Below are positions 10,104 through 19,453 of a stretch of DNA of 64,000 bases, one piece after another. This DNA is from CAIWHR01 sp963734085 (GTDB taxonomy: Bacteria; Pseudomonadota; Gammaproteobacteria; Burkholderiales; Casimicrobiaceae). Each line of letters begins with the position of its first letter. The stretch's first letter is position 1. Made by a program: the position numbers and the translations under genes. The notes under the pieces are model-generated. The model made no database searches. It was not told the DNA's origin and saw only the letters and a program-made list of their open reading frames with translations. The DNA is taken from positions 310,001 to 374,000 of the forward strand of contig CAVTFT010000017.1 in assembly GCA_963734085.1 (NCBI GenBank). The letters are read 5' to 3'.

Positions 10104-10838
10104 ATGCGCGGCAAACTCGTCGTCGGCAACTGGAAAATGAACGGCGGGCTCGGCGCCAACGCCGCGCTGCTTGGCGCGTTGACGGCAGACTGGACGGGAA
10201 TGGCGGGACGTGAGCTTGCGGTCTGCGTGCCGTATCCGTATCTGATGCAGGCGCAGGCGGCATTGTCGTCGACGCCGATCGCCTGGGGCGCGCAGGATGT
10301 GAGCGAACACGCGGCAGGCGCATTCACCGGTGAAGTATCCGCGGCAATGCTGGTCGAGTTCGGATGCCGGTATGCGATCGTCGGCCACTCGGAGCGCCGG
10401 CAGTACTACGGCGACACCGATGCGGTCGTCGCCGCGAAAGCCGGCGCCGCGCTCGCCGCCAACCTGACGCCGGTTGCGTGCGTGGGCGAGACGCTTGCCG
10501 AGCGCGAGGGCGGGTTGACCGAAGCCGTGGTGCTGCGACAGCTCGACGCGGTGCTGGCAGAGGTGGGCAACGACGCTCGGCGGCTCGTCGTCGCTTACGA
10601 GCCGGTATGGGCGATCGGTACGGGGCGAACCGCCTCGCCCGAGCAGGCGCAAGAGGTGCATGCGACGCTGCGGGCGCGGTTGGCGGAAACGGGCGCGAAC
10701 GACGTGTTGCTGCTGTACGGAGGCAGCGTGAAGGCGGACAACGCAGCGGCGCTGTTCGCAATGGCGGATATCGACGGCGGGCTCATCGGGGGCGCGTCGC
10801 TCAAGGCCGCGGAATTTCTGGCGATTGCGCGTGCCTAA
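10104..10838 (+). CDS. tpiA: Triosephosphate isomerase
   Basis: Glycolytic enzyme (244 residues) interconverting dihydroxyacetone phosphate and glyceraldehyde 3-phosphate in the cytosol. Catalytic residues are all present: Lys in VVGNWKMNG, His in IVGHSERRQYYGD, and Glu in VVAYEPVWAIGTG. The phosphate-binding loop LYGGSVKADN is near the C terminus. Length is normal for a bacterial TIM barrel. In many betaproteobacteria tpiA, secG, a tRNA-Leu and nuoA follow each other in this order, which supports the assignment. secG follows after 57 bases. Confidence 0.97.
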   Translation: MRGKLVVGNWKMNGGLGANAALLGALTADWTGMAGRELAVCVPYPYLMQAQAALSSTPIAWGAQDVSEHAAGAFTGEVSAAMLVEFGCRYAIVGHSERRQYYGDTDAVVAAKAGAALAANLTPVACVGETLAEREGGLTEAVVLRQLDAVLAEVGNDARRLVVAYEPVWAIGTGRTASPEQAQEVHATLRARLAETGANDVLLLYGGSVKADNAAALFAMADIDGGLIGGASLKAAEFLAIARA

Positions 10839-10895
10839 GCGGAGCGCCAACGACTTACGGGCCGGTTAGCACGGCGACACCGGCGGGAGCAACGG

Positions 10896-11279
10896 ATGAG
10901 CATGCTGGAAACCTTGATTCTGGTGGCACATTTGCTGGTCGCGATCGGCATCTGCGGGTTCGTGCTGCTGCAGCACGGCAAAGGTGCCGACATGGGCGCC
11001 GCATTTGGCAGCGGAGCGTCGGGAAGCGTCTTTGGGGCCGCGGGCTCGGCGAATTTCCTGTCACGCACAACGGCCGTCCTCGCCGCGCTGTTCTTCCTCA
11101 CGAGCCTCGGCCTCACTTGGTTCGCGACGACGCGCAGCGCGCCGCAGGGCGTGATGCAGCAGGGGATTGTCGAAAAGACCGCTCCCAAGGCATCGGACGT
11201 GCCGGCACCGCCCTCCACACCGGCCGGCGCGCCGGCCGAGGCGCCGGCTGGTTCGAAGTCGGGGGAGGTACCGAAGTGA
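10896..11279 (+). CDS. secG: Preprotein translocase subunit SecG
   Basis: Small inner-membrane subunit of the SecYEG channel (127 residues). Two transmembrane helices are visible at about residues 3-22 and 53-73. Between them is the cytoplasmic loop GKGADMGAAFGSGASGSVFG, which carries the conserved Gly-rich SecG motif. The C-terminal tail is rich in Ala, Pro and Lys, a low-complexity extension common in betaproteobacterial SecG. The gene sits between tpiA and tRNA-Leu. The spacer behind it is rich in inverted GCTGACAGC-type repeats. Confidence 0.94.
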   Translation: MSMLETLILVAHLLVAIGICGFVLLQHGKGADMGAAFGSGASGSVFGAAGSANFLSRTTAVLAALFFLTSLGLTWFATTRSAPQGVMQQGIVEKTAPKASDVPAPPSTPAGAPAEAPAGSKSGEVPK

Positions 11280-11375
11280 CCGCTGTCAGCTGTCAGCGAT
11301 CAGCTTTCGGCAACACCGGCGCCGTAGGTCGGGTTGTTGCTTACTGCTGACAGCCGAACGCTGATGGCTGAAGAA

Positions 11376-11460
11376 GCCGACGTGGTGAAATTGGTAGACA
11401 CGCTGTCTTGAGGGGGCAGTGGCGTAAGCCGTGGGAGTTCGAGTCTCCCCGTCGGCACCA
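11376..11460 (+). tRNA. tRNA-Leu (anticodon GAG)
   Basis: An 85-base tRNA with encoded CCA. The acceptor stem GCCGACG pairs with CGTCGGC, followed by A and CCA. The D arm contains AAATTGGTAGA. The anticodon stem CTGTC/GGCAG closes the loop TTGAGGG, placing GAG at positions 34-36. A long variable arm is formed around TGGCGTAAGCCG, as expected for leucine tRNA. The T arm has GTTCGAGTC. It reads CUC and CUU codons. Linkage to secG and nuoA is typical of betaproteobacteria. Confidence 0.95.
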
Positions 11461-11553
11461 CCAACAGGGAACAGAGGTCAGGCATTGGGAATCAGCAAGG
11501 TCGCGGCCGGACGTTTCTCGGCTACCTGACTCCTGACACCTGAATCGACGACC

Positions 11554-11910
11554 ATGCTGGAACAGTACCTGCCTATCCTGCTTTTCATCCTGGTCGGCCT
11601 GACCGTCGGTGTCGCTCTCCTCACCGTTGGCGCCGTGCTGTCCCCGAACCACCCCGATCCCGAAAAACTGTCGCCTTACGAATGCGGCTTCGAGGCTTTC
11701 GAAGACGCGCGGATGAAGTTCGACGTCCGGTACTACCTCGTCGCGATCCTGTTCATCCTGTTCGATCTCGAGATCGCCTTCCTTTTTCCGTGGGCCGTCG
11801 TGCTGCAGGAGATCGGCGTGTTCGGCTTCATTGCGATGATGGTGTTCCTCGCCGTGCTCGTCGTCGGCTTCGTCTACGAGTGGAAAAAAGGGGCGCTGGA
11901 GTGGGAATAG
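11554..11910 (+). CDS. nuoA: NADH-quinone oxidoreductase subunit A
   Basis: Membrane subunit of complex I (118 residues) with three helices. The conserved matrix-side loop contains KLSPYECGFEAFEDARMKFDVRYYLVAILFILFDLEIAF, with the Cys and acidic residues near the quinone channel. It is the first gene of a full 14-gene nuo operon. The stop lies inside a small reading frame (GTG at 11901) that runs on to the nuoB start. Confidence 0.97.
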   Translation: MLEQYLPILLFILVGLTVGVALLTVGAVLSPNHPDPEKLSPYECGFEAFEDARMKFDVRYYLVAILFILFDLEIAFLFPWAVVLQEIGVFGFIAMMVFLAVLVVGFVYEWKKGALEWE

Positions 11911-12062
11911 CGGCTCGAGCGGCGAGCCCAAGCCCCGGGCGCGAAGCGCCGAGGGGAAGCGAGCAGTCGCGAGCGGCCGCGGGCGGCCGACCGCTCGGCA
12001 CAACGATCTGGCTTGGCGGCGCGGAGGCCGCGCGACGTGACAGGAGGAGCCATGGCCATTGA
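11901..12062 (+). repeat. GC-rich spacer between nuoA and nuoB open as a 53-codon bridging ORF
   Basis: The 141-base spacer holds short repeats built from GCGAAGCGCCGAGGGGAAGC and GCGGAGGCCGCGCG, related by eye to the spacers after nuoE and lutB. In one frame it is open from a GTG overlapping the nuoA stop (11901) to a TGA at 12060-12062 just inside nuoB. The peptide is rich in Ala, Arg and Gly and matches no family I know, so it is not called a gene. A role in translational coupling is possible. Other reading: a degenerate intergenic repeat with no function. Confidence 0.4.
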
Positions 12063-12528
12063 AGGCATCCTCGAAAAAGGTTTCGTCACCACCACTGCTG
12101 ACGCGCTGATCAACTGGGCGCGCAACGGCTCGATGTGGCCAATGACGTTCGGTCTCGCGTGCTGCGCCGTCGAGATGATGCACGCGGGCGCCTCGCGCTA
12201 CGACCTCGACCGCTTCGGCGTCGTGTTCCGGCCGAGCCCGCGCCAATCCGATGTGATGATCGTCGCCGGGACACTGTGCAACAAGATGGCGCCGGCTTTG
12301 CGCAAGGTCTACGACCAGATGCCCGAGCCGCGCTGGGTGATCTCGATGGGCTCCTGCGCGAACGGCGGGGGCTATTACCACTATTCGTACTCGGTGACTC
12401 GCGGCTGCGACCGCATCGTCCCGGTCGACATCTACGTGCCGGGGTGTCCGCCGACCGCCGAGGCGCTGCTGTACGGCATCCTGCAGCTCCAGAACAAGAT
12501 CTGGCGCACCAATACGATCGCGCGCTGA
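12052..12528 (+). CDS. nuoB: NADH-quinone oxidoreductase subunit B
   Basis: Peripheral-arm subunit (158 residues) carrying cluster N2, the last Fe-S centre before quinone. Cluster ligands are seen in FGLACCAVEMM, GSCANGGGYYH and VPGCPPTAEALLYG. The start at 12052 has the strong site AGGAGGAG directly upstream and begins MAIEGILEKGF; an in-frame ATG at 12013 would add 13 residues of spacer-encoded sequence. The stop overlaps nuoC by one base (TGATG). Confidence 0.97.
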   Translation: MAIEGILEKGFVTTTADALINWARNGSMWPMTFGLACCAVEMMHAGASRYDLDRFGVVFRPSPRQSDVMIVAGTLCNKMAPALRKVYDQMPEPRWVISMGSCANGGGYYHYSYSVTRGCDRIVPVDIYVPGCPPTAEALLYGILQLQNKIWRTNTIAR

Positions 12529-13127
12529 TGGCGACCCGTGCCGAAAGACTCGCTGCGGCGCTGCCGGATGTTCTCGGCGACACGCTTGCGAGCGTCACCG
12601 TCGCGCTGGGCGAGGTCACCGCCATCGTGCCCGCCGATCGTCTCGATGCGGCGATGCGCCTGCTTCGCGATCGCCCCGAGCTCCGCTTCGAGATGCTGAT
12701 CGACCTCTGCGGCGTCGATTATTCGAGCTATGGCAATGCGCCTTGCGAAGGGCCGCGCTTCGCCGTCGTCTACCACCTGCTGTCGCTCGCCAACAACTGG
12801 CGGTGTCGCGTCCGCACCTTTGTCCCCGACGACGCGTTTCCGGTCGTCGGCAGCGTCATCGACATCTGGCCGGCGGCGAACTGGTTCGAGCGCGAGGCGT
12901 TCGACCTGTTCGGCATCGTGTTCGCCGGGCACCCGGACCTGCGCCGGCTGCTCACCGACTATGGGTTCGTCGGGCACCCGTTCCGCAAGGATTTCCCGAT
13001 CTCCGGATACGTCGAGGTGCGCTACGACCCCGAGCAGGGTCGCGTCATCTACCAGCCGGTGTCGATCGAGCCGCGCGAGATCACGCCGCGCGTCGTTCGC
13101 GAAGATACCTACGCGGCGGACCGATGA
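12528..13127 (+). CDS. nuoC: NADH-quinone oxidoreductase subunit C
   Basis: Peripheral-arm subunit (199 residues) that contacts NuoD and NuoB near the quinone site. The family signature is near the middle: WPAANWFEREAFDLFGIVFAGHPDLRRLLTDYGFVGHPFRKDFP. The N-terminal third is variable, as usual. It is a separate gene from nuoD here, unlike the nuoCD fusion of enterobacteria. Start and nuoB stop share one base; nuoD follows after 24 bases. Confidence 0.97.
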   Translation: MATRAERLAAALPDVLGDTLASVTVALGEVTAIVPADRLDAAMRLLRDRPELRFEMLIDLCGVDYSSYGNAPCEGPRFAVVYHLLSLANNWRCRVRTFVPDDAFPVVGSVIDIWPAANWFEREAFDLFGIVFAGHPDLRRLLTDYGFVGHPFRKDFPISGYVEVRYDPEQGRVIYQPVSIEPREITPRVVREDTYAADR

Positions 13128-13151
13128 AAGGCTTGCCGAGGCCTGAAATTC

Positions 13152-14405
13152 ATGGCTGAAATTCGCAACTACACGATGAACTTCGGCCCTCAGCATCCGG
13201 CGGCGCACGGGGTGCTGCGACTCGTGCTCGAGCTCGACGGCGAAGTCGTCCAGCGCGCGGATCCGCACATCGGTCTCCTCCATCGCGCGACCGAGAAGCT
13301 GGCCGAGACGCGGACCTGGATCCAGTCGCTGCCGTACATGGATCGGATCGACTACGTGTCGATGATGTGCATGGAGCATGCATACTGCCTGGCGATCGAG
13401 CGGCTGCTGGACATCGAGGTCCCGATCCGGGCGCAGTACCTCCGCGTGATGTTCGACGAAATCACGCGGATCCTGAACCATCTGCTCTGGCTCGGGGCGC
13501 ACGCGCTCGATGTCGGCGCCATGACGCCCTTCCTGTACACGTTCCGCGAGCGGGAGGACCTGTTCGACGTCTACGAGGCAGTCTCGGGCGCGCGGATGCA
13601 CGCGGCGTACTACCGGCCGGGGGGCGTTTACCGCGACCTGCCCGACCGGATGCCCCAGTACACGGTGACGCATCGGCGCAATGCGCGGGAGATCGCGAAG
13701 CTGAACGAGAACCGTCAGGGTTCGTTGCTCGACTTCATCGAGGATTTCGCGAATCGTTTCCCCGGGAACGTCGACGATTACGAATCGCTCTTGACCGAGA
13801 ACCGGATCTGGAAGCAGCGCACAGTCAACATCGGCGTTGTCACCGCCGAGCGCGCGGTGGCGCTTGGCTTCACGGGACCGATGCTGCGCGGGTCGGGCGT
13901 GCCGTGGGACGTGCGCAAAAAGCAGCCTTACGCCGTCTACGACCGGATGGATTTCGACATCCCGGTCGGCGTCAACGGCGATTGCTACGATCGTTACCTG
14001 GTCCGCGTCGAGGAGATGCGCCAGGCGAACCGGATCGTCAAGCAATGCATCGAATGGCTGCGCGCAAATCCGGGGCCGGTGATCACGGCGAACCACAAGG
14101 TGGCGCCGCCGTCGCGCGAAGAGATGAAAACGAACATGGAAGAGCTGATCCATCATTTCAAGCTCTTCACCGAGGGGATGCACGTGCCGCCGGGCGAAGT
14201 CTACGCCGCGATCGAGGCGCCGAAGGGCGAGTTCGGCGTCTACGCGATTTCCGACGGCGCGAACAAGCCGTACCGGATCAAGCTGCGCCCGCCGGATTTC
14301 GTGCATCTCGCTGCGCTGGACGAAATGTCGCGCGGCCACATGATCGCCGACATCGTCGCGATCATCGCGACGCAGGACATCGTCTTCGGATCGATCGACC
14401 GATGA
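13152..14405 (+). CDS. nuoD: NADH-quinone oxidoreductase subunit D
   Basis: 49-kDa-type subunit (417 residues) forming most of the quinone-binding pocket. The N terminus has NFGPQHPAAHGVLRLVLELDGE with the conserved quinone-site His. LLHRATEKLAETRTW, DYVSMMCMEHAYCLAIE and the C-terminal DIVFGSIDR are all typical. Length is standard. The stop overlaps the next start as ATGA, and that next gene is not a nuo subunit. Confidence 0.97.
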   Translation: MAEIRNYTMNFGPQHPAAHGVLRLVLELDGEVVQRADPHIGLLHRATEKLAETRTWIQSLPYMDRIDYVSMMCMEHAYCLAIERLLDIEVPIRAQYLRVMFDEITRILNHLLWLGAHALDVGAMTPFLYTFREREDLFDVYEAVSGARMHAAYYRPGGVYRDLPDRMPQYTVTHRRNAREIAKLNENRQGSLLDFIEDFANRFPGNVDDYESLLTENRIWKQRTVNIGVVTAERAVALGFTGPMLRGSGVPWDVRKKQPYAVYDRMDFDIPVGVNGDCYDRYLVRVEEMRQANRIVKQCIEWLRANPGPVITANHKVAPPSREEMKTNMEELIHHFKLFTEGMHVPPGEVYAAIEAPKGEFGVYAISDGANKPYRIKLRPPDFVHLAALDEMSRGHMIADIVAIIATQDIVFGSIDR

Positions 14406-14893
14406 GACGACCGCTCGCTTTGGTGGTTGGCCTCTGCGTGCTGCTTGCGCCCGTCCCGGCGGCGCTCGCGCAGATTCCGGCGGTGCCTGCGTCACCGCCC
14501 ACGCAAGCCCCGCCCGCCGAGCCGGCAGCAGCCCAGCCGACGCAGGGCGACGACAAGGCCTCGATCGATGCGGGAAGGAAGTGGCTGGAGCTGATCGACG
14601 CGGGCAAGGCCGGTGCGGCATGGGACGTGGCCTCGAAGCAGCTGCAGTCGGCGGTGAAGCGCGACCAGTTCACGGCGGAAATGCGTCAGGTGCGCAAGCC
14701 GCTCGGCAAGCTAGAGTCGCGAGCGGCCGTCAAGTTCGCGCGCAGCCACGAGCTGCCGGGCGCACCTGCCGGCGACTACGCCATCATCGAATTCGACGCG
14801 AAATTCACCAACGGCAAGCAGCTGACCGAACAACTCATCTGGGCGCTCGAGGACCGCGACACCTGGCGCGTCGCCGGCTACTACTATCGATGA
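14402..14893 (+). CDS. Exported DUF4019-like protein inserted in the nuo operon
   Basis: A 163-residue protein with a clear signal peptide (MRRPLALVVGLCVLLAPVPAALAQ), a Pro/Ala/Gln linker at residues ~25-50, then a compact domain with the sequence ARKWLELIDAGKAGAAWDVAS-like pattern and a final RDTWRVAGYYYR. This resembles DUF4019 proteins, small secreted domains of unknown function. It is coupled to nuoD by an ATGA overlap and lies 13 bases before nuoE, so it must be transcribed with complex I. A periplasmic protein has no known place in complex I, although assembly or a chance insertion are both possible. Confidence 0.8.
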   Translation: MRRPLALVVGLCVLLAPVPAALAQIPAVPASPPTQAPPAEPAAAQPTQGDDKASIDAGRKWLELIDAGKAGAAWDVASKQLQSAVKRDQFTAEMRQVRKPLGKLESRAAVKFARSHELPGAPAGDYAIIEFDAKFTNGKQLTEQLIWALEDRDTWRVAGYYYR

Positions 14894-14906
14894 CCGGATA
14901 CGGCGC

Positions 14907-15422
14907 ATGCTTTCCGCGGACGCATTGAAGAAAATAGATCGCGAGATCGCGAAATACCCGCCGGGCCACAAGCACTCGGCGGTGATGGCGGCACTCGCGA
15001 TCGCGCAGGACGAGAAGGGCTGGCTCGCGACCGAGACGATGGATTTCGTCGCCGCCTACCTCGGGATGCCCCCCGTCGCCGTGTACGAGGTTGCGTCGTT
15101 CTATACGATGTACAACGTAAAACCGGTCGGCAGGTACAAGATTTCGATCTGCACCAACCTGCCCTGCGCGCTGCAGGACGCGGTCAAGTCGGCCGAGTAC
15201 CTTAAGGAGAAGCTCGGCATCGGCTTCGGCGAAACGTCGGCCGACGGGCTCGTCACGCTGCAGGAGGGCGAGTGCTTTGGTGCCTGCGGCGATGCGCCGG
15301 TGCTTCTCGTCAACAACAAGCGGATGTGCAGCTTCATGCACGCCGACAAGCTCGATGCGCTGCTTGCCGAACTGAAGTCCGCGGGCGGCGAACGCGTCGC
15401 GAAGGCGGGGGGCTCCAAATGA
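14907..15422 (+). CDS. nuoE: NADH-quinone oxidoreductase subunit E
   Basis: 24-kDa-type subunit of the NADH dehydrogenase module (171 residues) with one [2Fe-2S] cluster. The four ligands are in ICTNLPCALQD and EGECFGACGDAP. The N-terminal helical part has KYPPGHKHSAVMAALAIAQDEKGWL. Length is normal. The stop codon is also the left edge of a repeat element that bridges to nuoF. Confidence 0.97.
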   Translation: MLSADALKKIDREIAKYPPGHKHSAVMAALAIAQDEKGWLATETMDFVAAYLGMPPVAVYEVASFYTMYNVKPVGRYKISICTNLPCALQDAVKSAEYLKEKLGIGFGETSADGLVTLQEGECFGACGDAPVLLVNNKRMCSFMHADKLDALLAELKSAGGERVAKAGGSK

Positions 15423-15585
15423 GCGCCGCCGGGCCGTTCCGAACGTCTGCGCGAGCAGGGCGAAGCCAAGGCTCGAAGAGCGCGTCTGCGCGCGCGGACG
15501 GCGGCCGACCCCCAGCTGCAGCGCGCCAAGGAGTCCGCCGCGGAGGCCGCGCGAATTGCGTCGCCGCAAGCGTGGGGGTACACGA

Positions 15586-15589
<4 letters not shown>
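15419..15589 (+). repeat. Intergenic repeat between nuoE and nuoF carrying a 56-codon bridging ORF
   Basis: The element starts on the nuoE stop with TGAGCGCCGCCGGGCCGT and ends with GCCGCAAGCGTGGGGGTACA just before nuoF. The same two ends, with a different middle, flank the spacer after lutB. One frame is open throughout: ATG at 15419 overlaps the nuoE stop as ATGA, and the TGA at 15587 overlaps the nuoF ATG as ATGA. The predicted peptide begins MSAAGP and ends ASVGVHE. Such MSAAGP peptides recur between genes in Burkholderiales in my experience. It may keep ribosomes moving across the insertion; whether the peptide itself matters is unknown. Confidence 0.6.
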
Positions 15590-16883
<1,294 letters not shown>

Positions 16884-16884
<1 letters not shown>

Positions 16885-17132
16885 TGAGATCCCCCCGTTA
16901 CTCGCTTTGCTCGTCCCCCCCCAGGGGGCGGGCGCGCCCTTGGGGCGGCCCGGCGGGCGCGAGATCCCCCCGTTACTCGCTTCGCTCGTCTCCCGCCAGG
17001 GGGCGGGCGCGACCTTGGGGCGGCGGAGTGACGTACCCCCGTGGCGATCGCCGATCGCTTCCCCCATGGGGGCACGGCGACCTCGGGGCGGCCCTTCGGT
17101 CACCGGGGCGCGCCCGGTTCCAGCCATGCTGA
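16884..17132 (+). repeat. Tandem repeat spacer between nuoF and nuoG open as an 82-codon bridging ORF
   Basis: Two near-identical 64-base units lie at 16886-16949 and 16961-17024, each running from GAGATCCCCCCGTTACTCGC to CTTGGGGCGGC. A third, degenerate copy follows at about 17035-17100. The units look like the reverse orientation of the spacer repeats after nuoE and lutB. One frame is open from an ATG sharing a base with the nuoF stop (TGATG) to a TGA at 17130, four bases into nuoG. The Arg/Pro/Ser-rich peptide (MRSPRYSL...) matches no known domain. Confidence 0.6.
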
Positions 17133-19453
17133 ATCTCGAAATCGACGGCAAGCCCGTGGAAGTTCCGCCGGGCAGCACGGTGATGGACGCCGCGCGCAAG
17201 CTTGGCATCTATGTTCCGTTCTTCTGCTGGCACAAGAAGCTGTCGATCGCCGCCAACTGCCGGATGTGCCTGGTCGAGGTCGAGAAGGCGCCAAAGCCGC
17301 TGCCCGCGTGCGCGACGCCGGTCACCAACGGCATGAAGGTGTGGACCGAATCGGCGGCGGCGAAAAAGGCGCAGCAGGGCGTGATGGAGTTCCTGCTCAT
17401 CAATCATCCGCTCGACTGCCCGATCTGCGACCAGGGCGGCGAATGCCAGCTGCAGGATCTCGCGGTCGGCTACGGCGGCTCGGCCTCGCGCTACATCGAG
17501 CCCAAGCGGGTCGTCGCGCGAAAGGAGCTCGGCCCGCTCGTTGCCGCGGAGGAGATGACGCGGTGCATCCAGTGCACGCGCTGCGTGCGCTTCGGCCAGG
17601 AGATCGCCGGTGTGATGGAGCTCGGCATGGTCGGGCGCGGCGAGCACGAAGAGATCGTGACGTTCGTCGGCCGCACCGTCGATTCGGAGCTCTCCGGCAA
17701 CATGATCGACATTTGCCCGGTGGGCGCGCTCACGTCGAAGCCGTTCCGCTTCGCTGCGCGCAATTGGGAGCTCTCGCGGCGCAAGTCGGTGGCGCCGCAC
17801 GATTCGCTCGGCACCAATCTGATCGTCCAGGTGATCGGCGACAAGGTGATGCGCGTGCTGCCGCTCGAAAACGAGACCGTCAACGAGTGCTGGATCTCGG
17901 ACAAGGATCGTTTTTCGTACGAAGCGCTCGGGAGCGACGAGCGCCTCGCCGCGCCAATGATCAGGGACGGCGGCGAGTGGAAGACCGTCGATTGGCAGGC
18001 GGCGCTCGAGCGGGTCGTGCAGGGCTTGAAGGATGTCACGGCGAAGCATGGCGGTGCGGCGCTCGGGACGCTCGTTTCGCCGCACTCGACGCTCGAGGAA
18101 ATGGCGCTTGCGGCCAGGCTCGCTCGCGGGCTCGGCTCCGACAACATCGACTTCCGGCTGCGCCAAACCGATTTTCGCGGCGACGGGCAGGGCGCCGGCA
18201 TTCCGTGGCTGGGACTGCCGGTCGCCGAACTGAACGCGCTCGATCGTGTGCTCGTCATCGGCAGCTTCCTGCGCAAGGACCACCCGCTGATCGCGCAGCG
18301 GCTGCGTCAGGCGGCGCGGAAGGGTGCGCAGGTTTCGCTGCTGCAGTCGGTCGCCGACGATTCGCTGATCAAGGTCGCGCACACGTTCGTCACCGCGCCG
18401 TCGTTGCTGCCGCTCGCGCTCGCGGAGCTGGTCGTCGCTGCCGCGGTAGGTGCCGGCAAGCCGGTGCCCGACGCGCTCGCGGGCATCGAGCCCACGGCGG
18501 CGGCGCAGGTGATCGCAGCTTCGCTCGTCACCGGCGAGCGCAAGGCCATCCTACTCGGCAACGGTGCCGAGCAGCATCCGCAGGCCGCTCAACTGATGGC
18601 GCTCGCGCAGGCGCTCGCCGCGATCACCGGTGCCAGGCTGGGGTGTCTGACCGAGGCCGCGAACAGCGTCGGCGGCTACGTTGCCGGCGCGTTGCCGCAA
18701 GCCGGTGGCCACAACGCGCAGTCGATGCTGACCGATCCTTGCCGCGCCTACATCGTGCTCAACGCCGAGCCCGAGTTCGATTGCGCGAATCCGGTGGCGG
18801 CACGCGCGGCGCTCGATCAGGCCGAATTCGTCGTCGTCGCCTCGCCGTTCCGCCACGGGACGCAGTACGCCGACGTCCTGCTTCCCGTCGGACCGTTCAC
18901 CGAAACGGCCGGCACGTTCGTAAGCTGCGAAGGGCGTGTGCAGCGCTGGAACGGCGCGGTCAAGCCGTATGCCGATGCCCGTCCTGCGTGGAAGGTGCTG
19001 CGCGTTCTGGGCTCGCTCCTGGGCCTCGCTGATTTCAGCTTCGAATCGATCGACGATGTCCGCTCGACGCTGCCCGCCGGCGATGCGATCGCCGCGGGAC
19101 TGGCGAACGGCACGCGGGTCGCGATCACCAGGCCCGCGGTCTCGACGCATGGCTTCGAGCGCGTCGCAGACATTCCGATCCATTTTGCCGATCCGCTCGC
19201 GCGCCGCGCGCCGTCGCTGCAGCAGACCGCCGATGCGCGTCCGCCGCGGGCGCGGATGAACGCAGTCACGCTCGCGCAGGTCGGCGTCGGCGAGGGCGGC
19301 GCCGTGAAGATTCGCCAAGGGCGCGGCGAGGCGGTGCTGACGGCCGTTGTCGACCCCACCGTTCCCGCCGGTGTGGTCCGCATCGCCGGCGCGCATGCCT
19401 CGACGTGCGGTCTCGAAGGCCTGTCGGGACCGATCACCGTGGAGCGGCTCTGA
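17126..19453 (+). CDS. nuoG: NADH-quinone oxidoreductase subunit G
   Basis: Largest peripheral subunit (775 residues). The N-terminal ferredoxin domain has Cys ligands in FFCWHKKLSIAANCRMC and the following CATPV. The His-Cys cluster is HPLDCPICDQGGECQLQD, and two [4Fe-4S] motifs are CIQCTRCVRFGQEIAG and NMIDICPVGALTS. A molybdopterin-oxidoreductase-like domain fills the rest. The start at 17126 begins MLNLEIDGKPVEV; upstream in-frame codons lie in the repeat spacer. The stop shares one base with nuoH. Confidence 0.97.
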   Translation: MLNLEIDGKPVEVPPGSTVMDAARKLGIYVPFFCWHKKLSIAANCRMCLVEVEKAPKPLPACATPVTNGMKVWTESAAAKKAQQGVMEFLLINHPLDCPICDQGGECQLQDLAVGYGGSASRYIEPKRVVARKELGPLVAAEEMTRCIQCTRCVRFGQEIAGVMELGMVGRGEHEEIVTFVGRTVDSELSGNMIDICPVGALTSKPFRFAARNWELSRRKSVAPHDSLGTNLIVQVIGDKVMRVLPLENETVNECWISDKDRFSYEALGSDERLAAPMIRDGGEWKTVDWQAALERVVQGLKDVTAKHGGAALGTLVSPHSTLEEMALAARLARGLGSDNIDFRLRQTDFRGDGQGAGIPWLGLPVAELNALDRVLVIGSFLRKDHPLIAQRLRQAARKGAQVSLLQSVADDSLIKVAHTFVTAPSLLPLALAELVVAAAVGAGKPVPDALAGIEPTAAAQVIAASLVTGERKAILLGNGAEQHPQAAQLMALAQALAAITGARLGCLTEAANSVGGYVAGALPQAGGHNAQSMLTDPCRAYIVLNAEPEFDCANPVAARAALDQAEFVVVASPFRHGTQYADVLLPVGPFTETAGTFVSCEGRVQRWNGAVKPYADARPAWKVLRVLGSLLGLADFSFESIDDVRSTLPAGDAIAAGLANGTRVAITRPAVSTHGFERVADIPIHFADPLARRAPSLQQTADARPPRARMNAVTLAQVGVGEGGAVKIRQGRGEAVLTAVVDPTVPAGVVRIAGAHASTCGLEGLSGPITVERL

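Noticed and set aside
16886..17024. CRISPR-like array
   Set aside because: Only two good units, no unique spacers of regular length, and no cas genes. It fits a tandem intergenic repeat.
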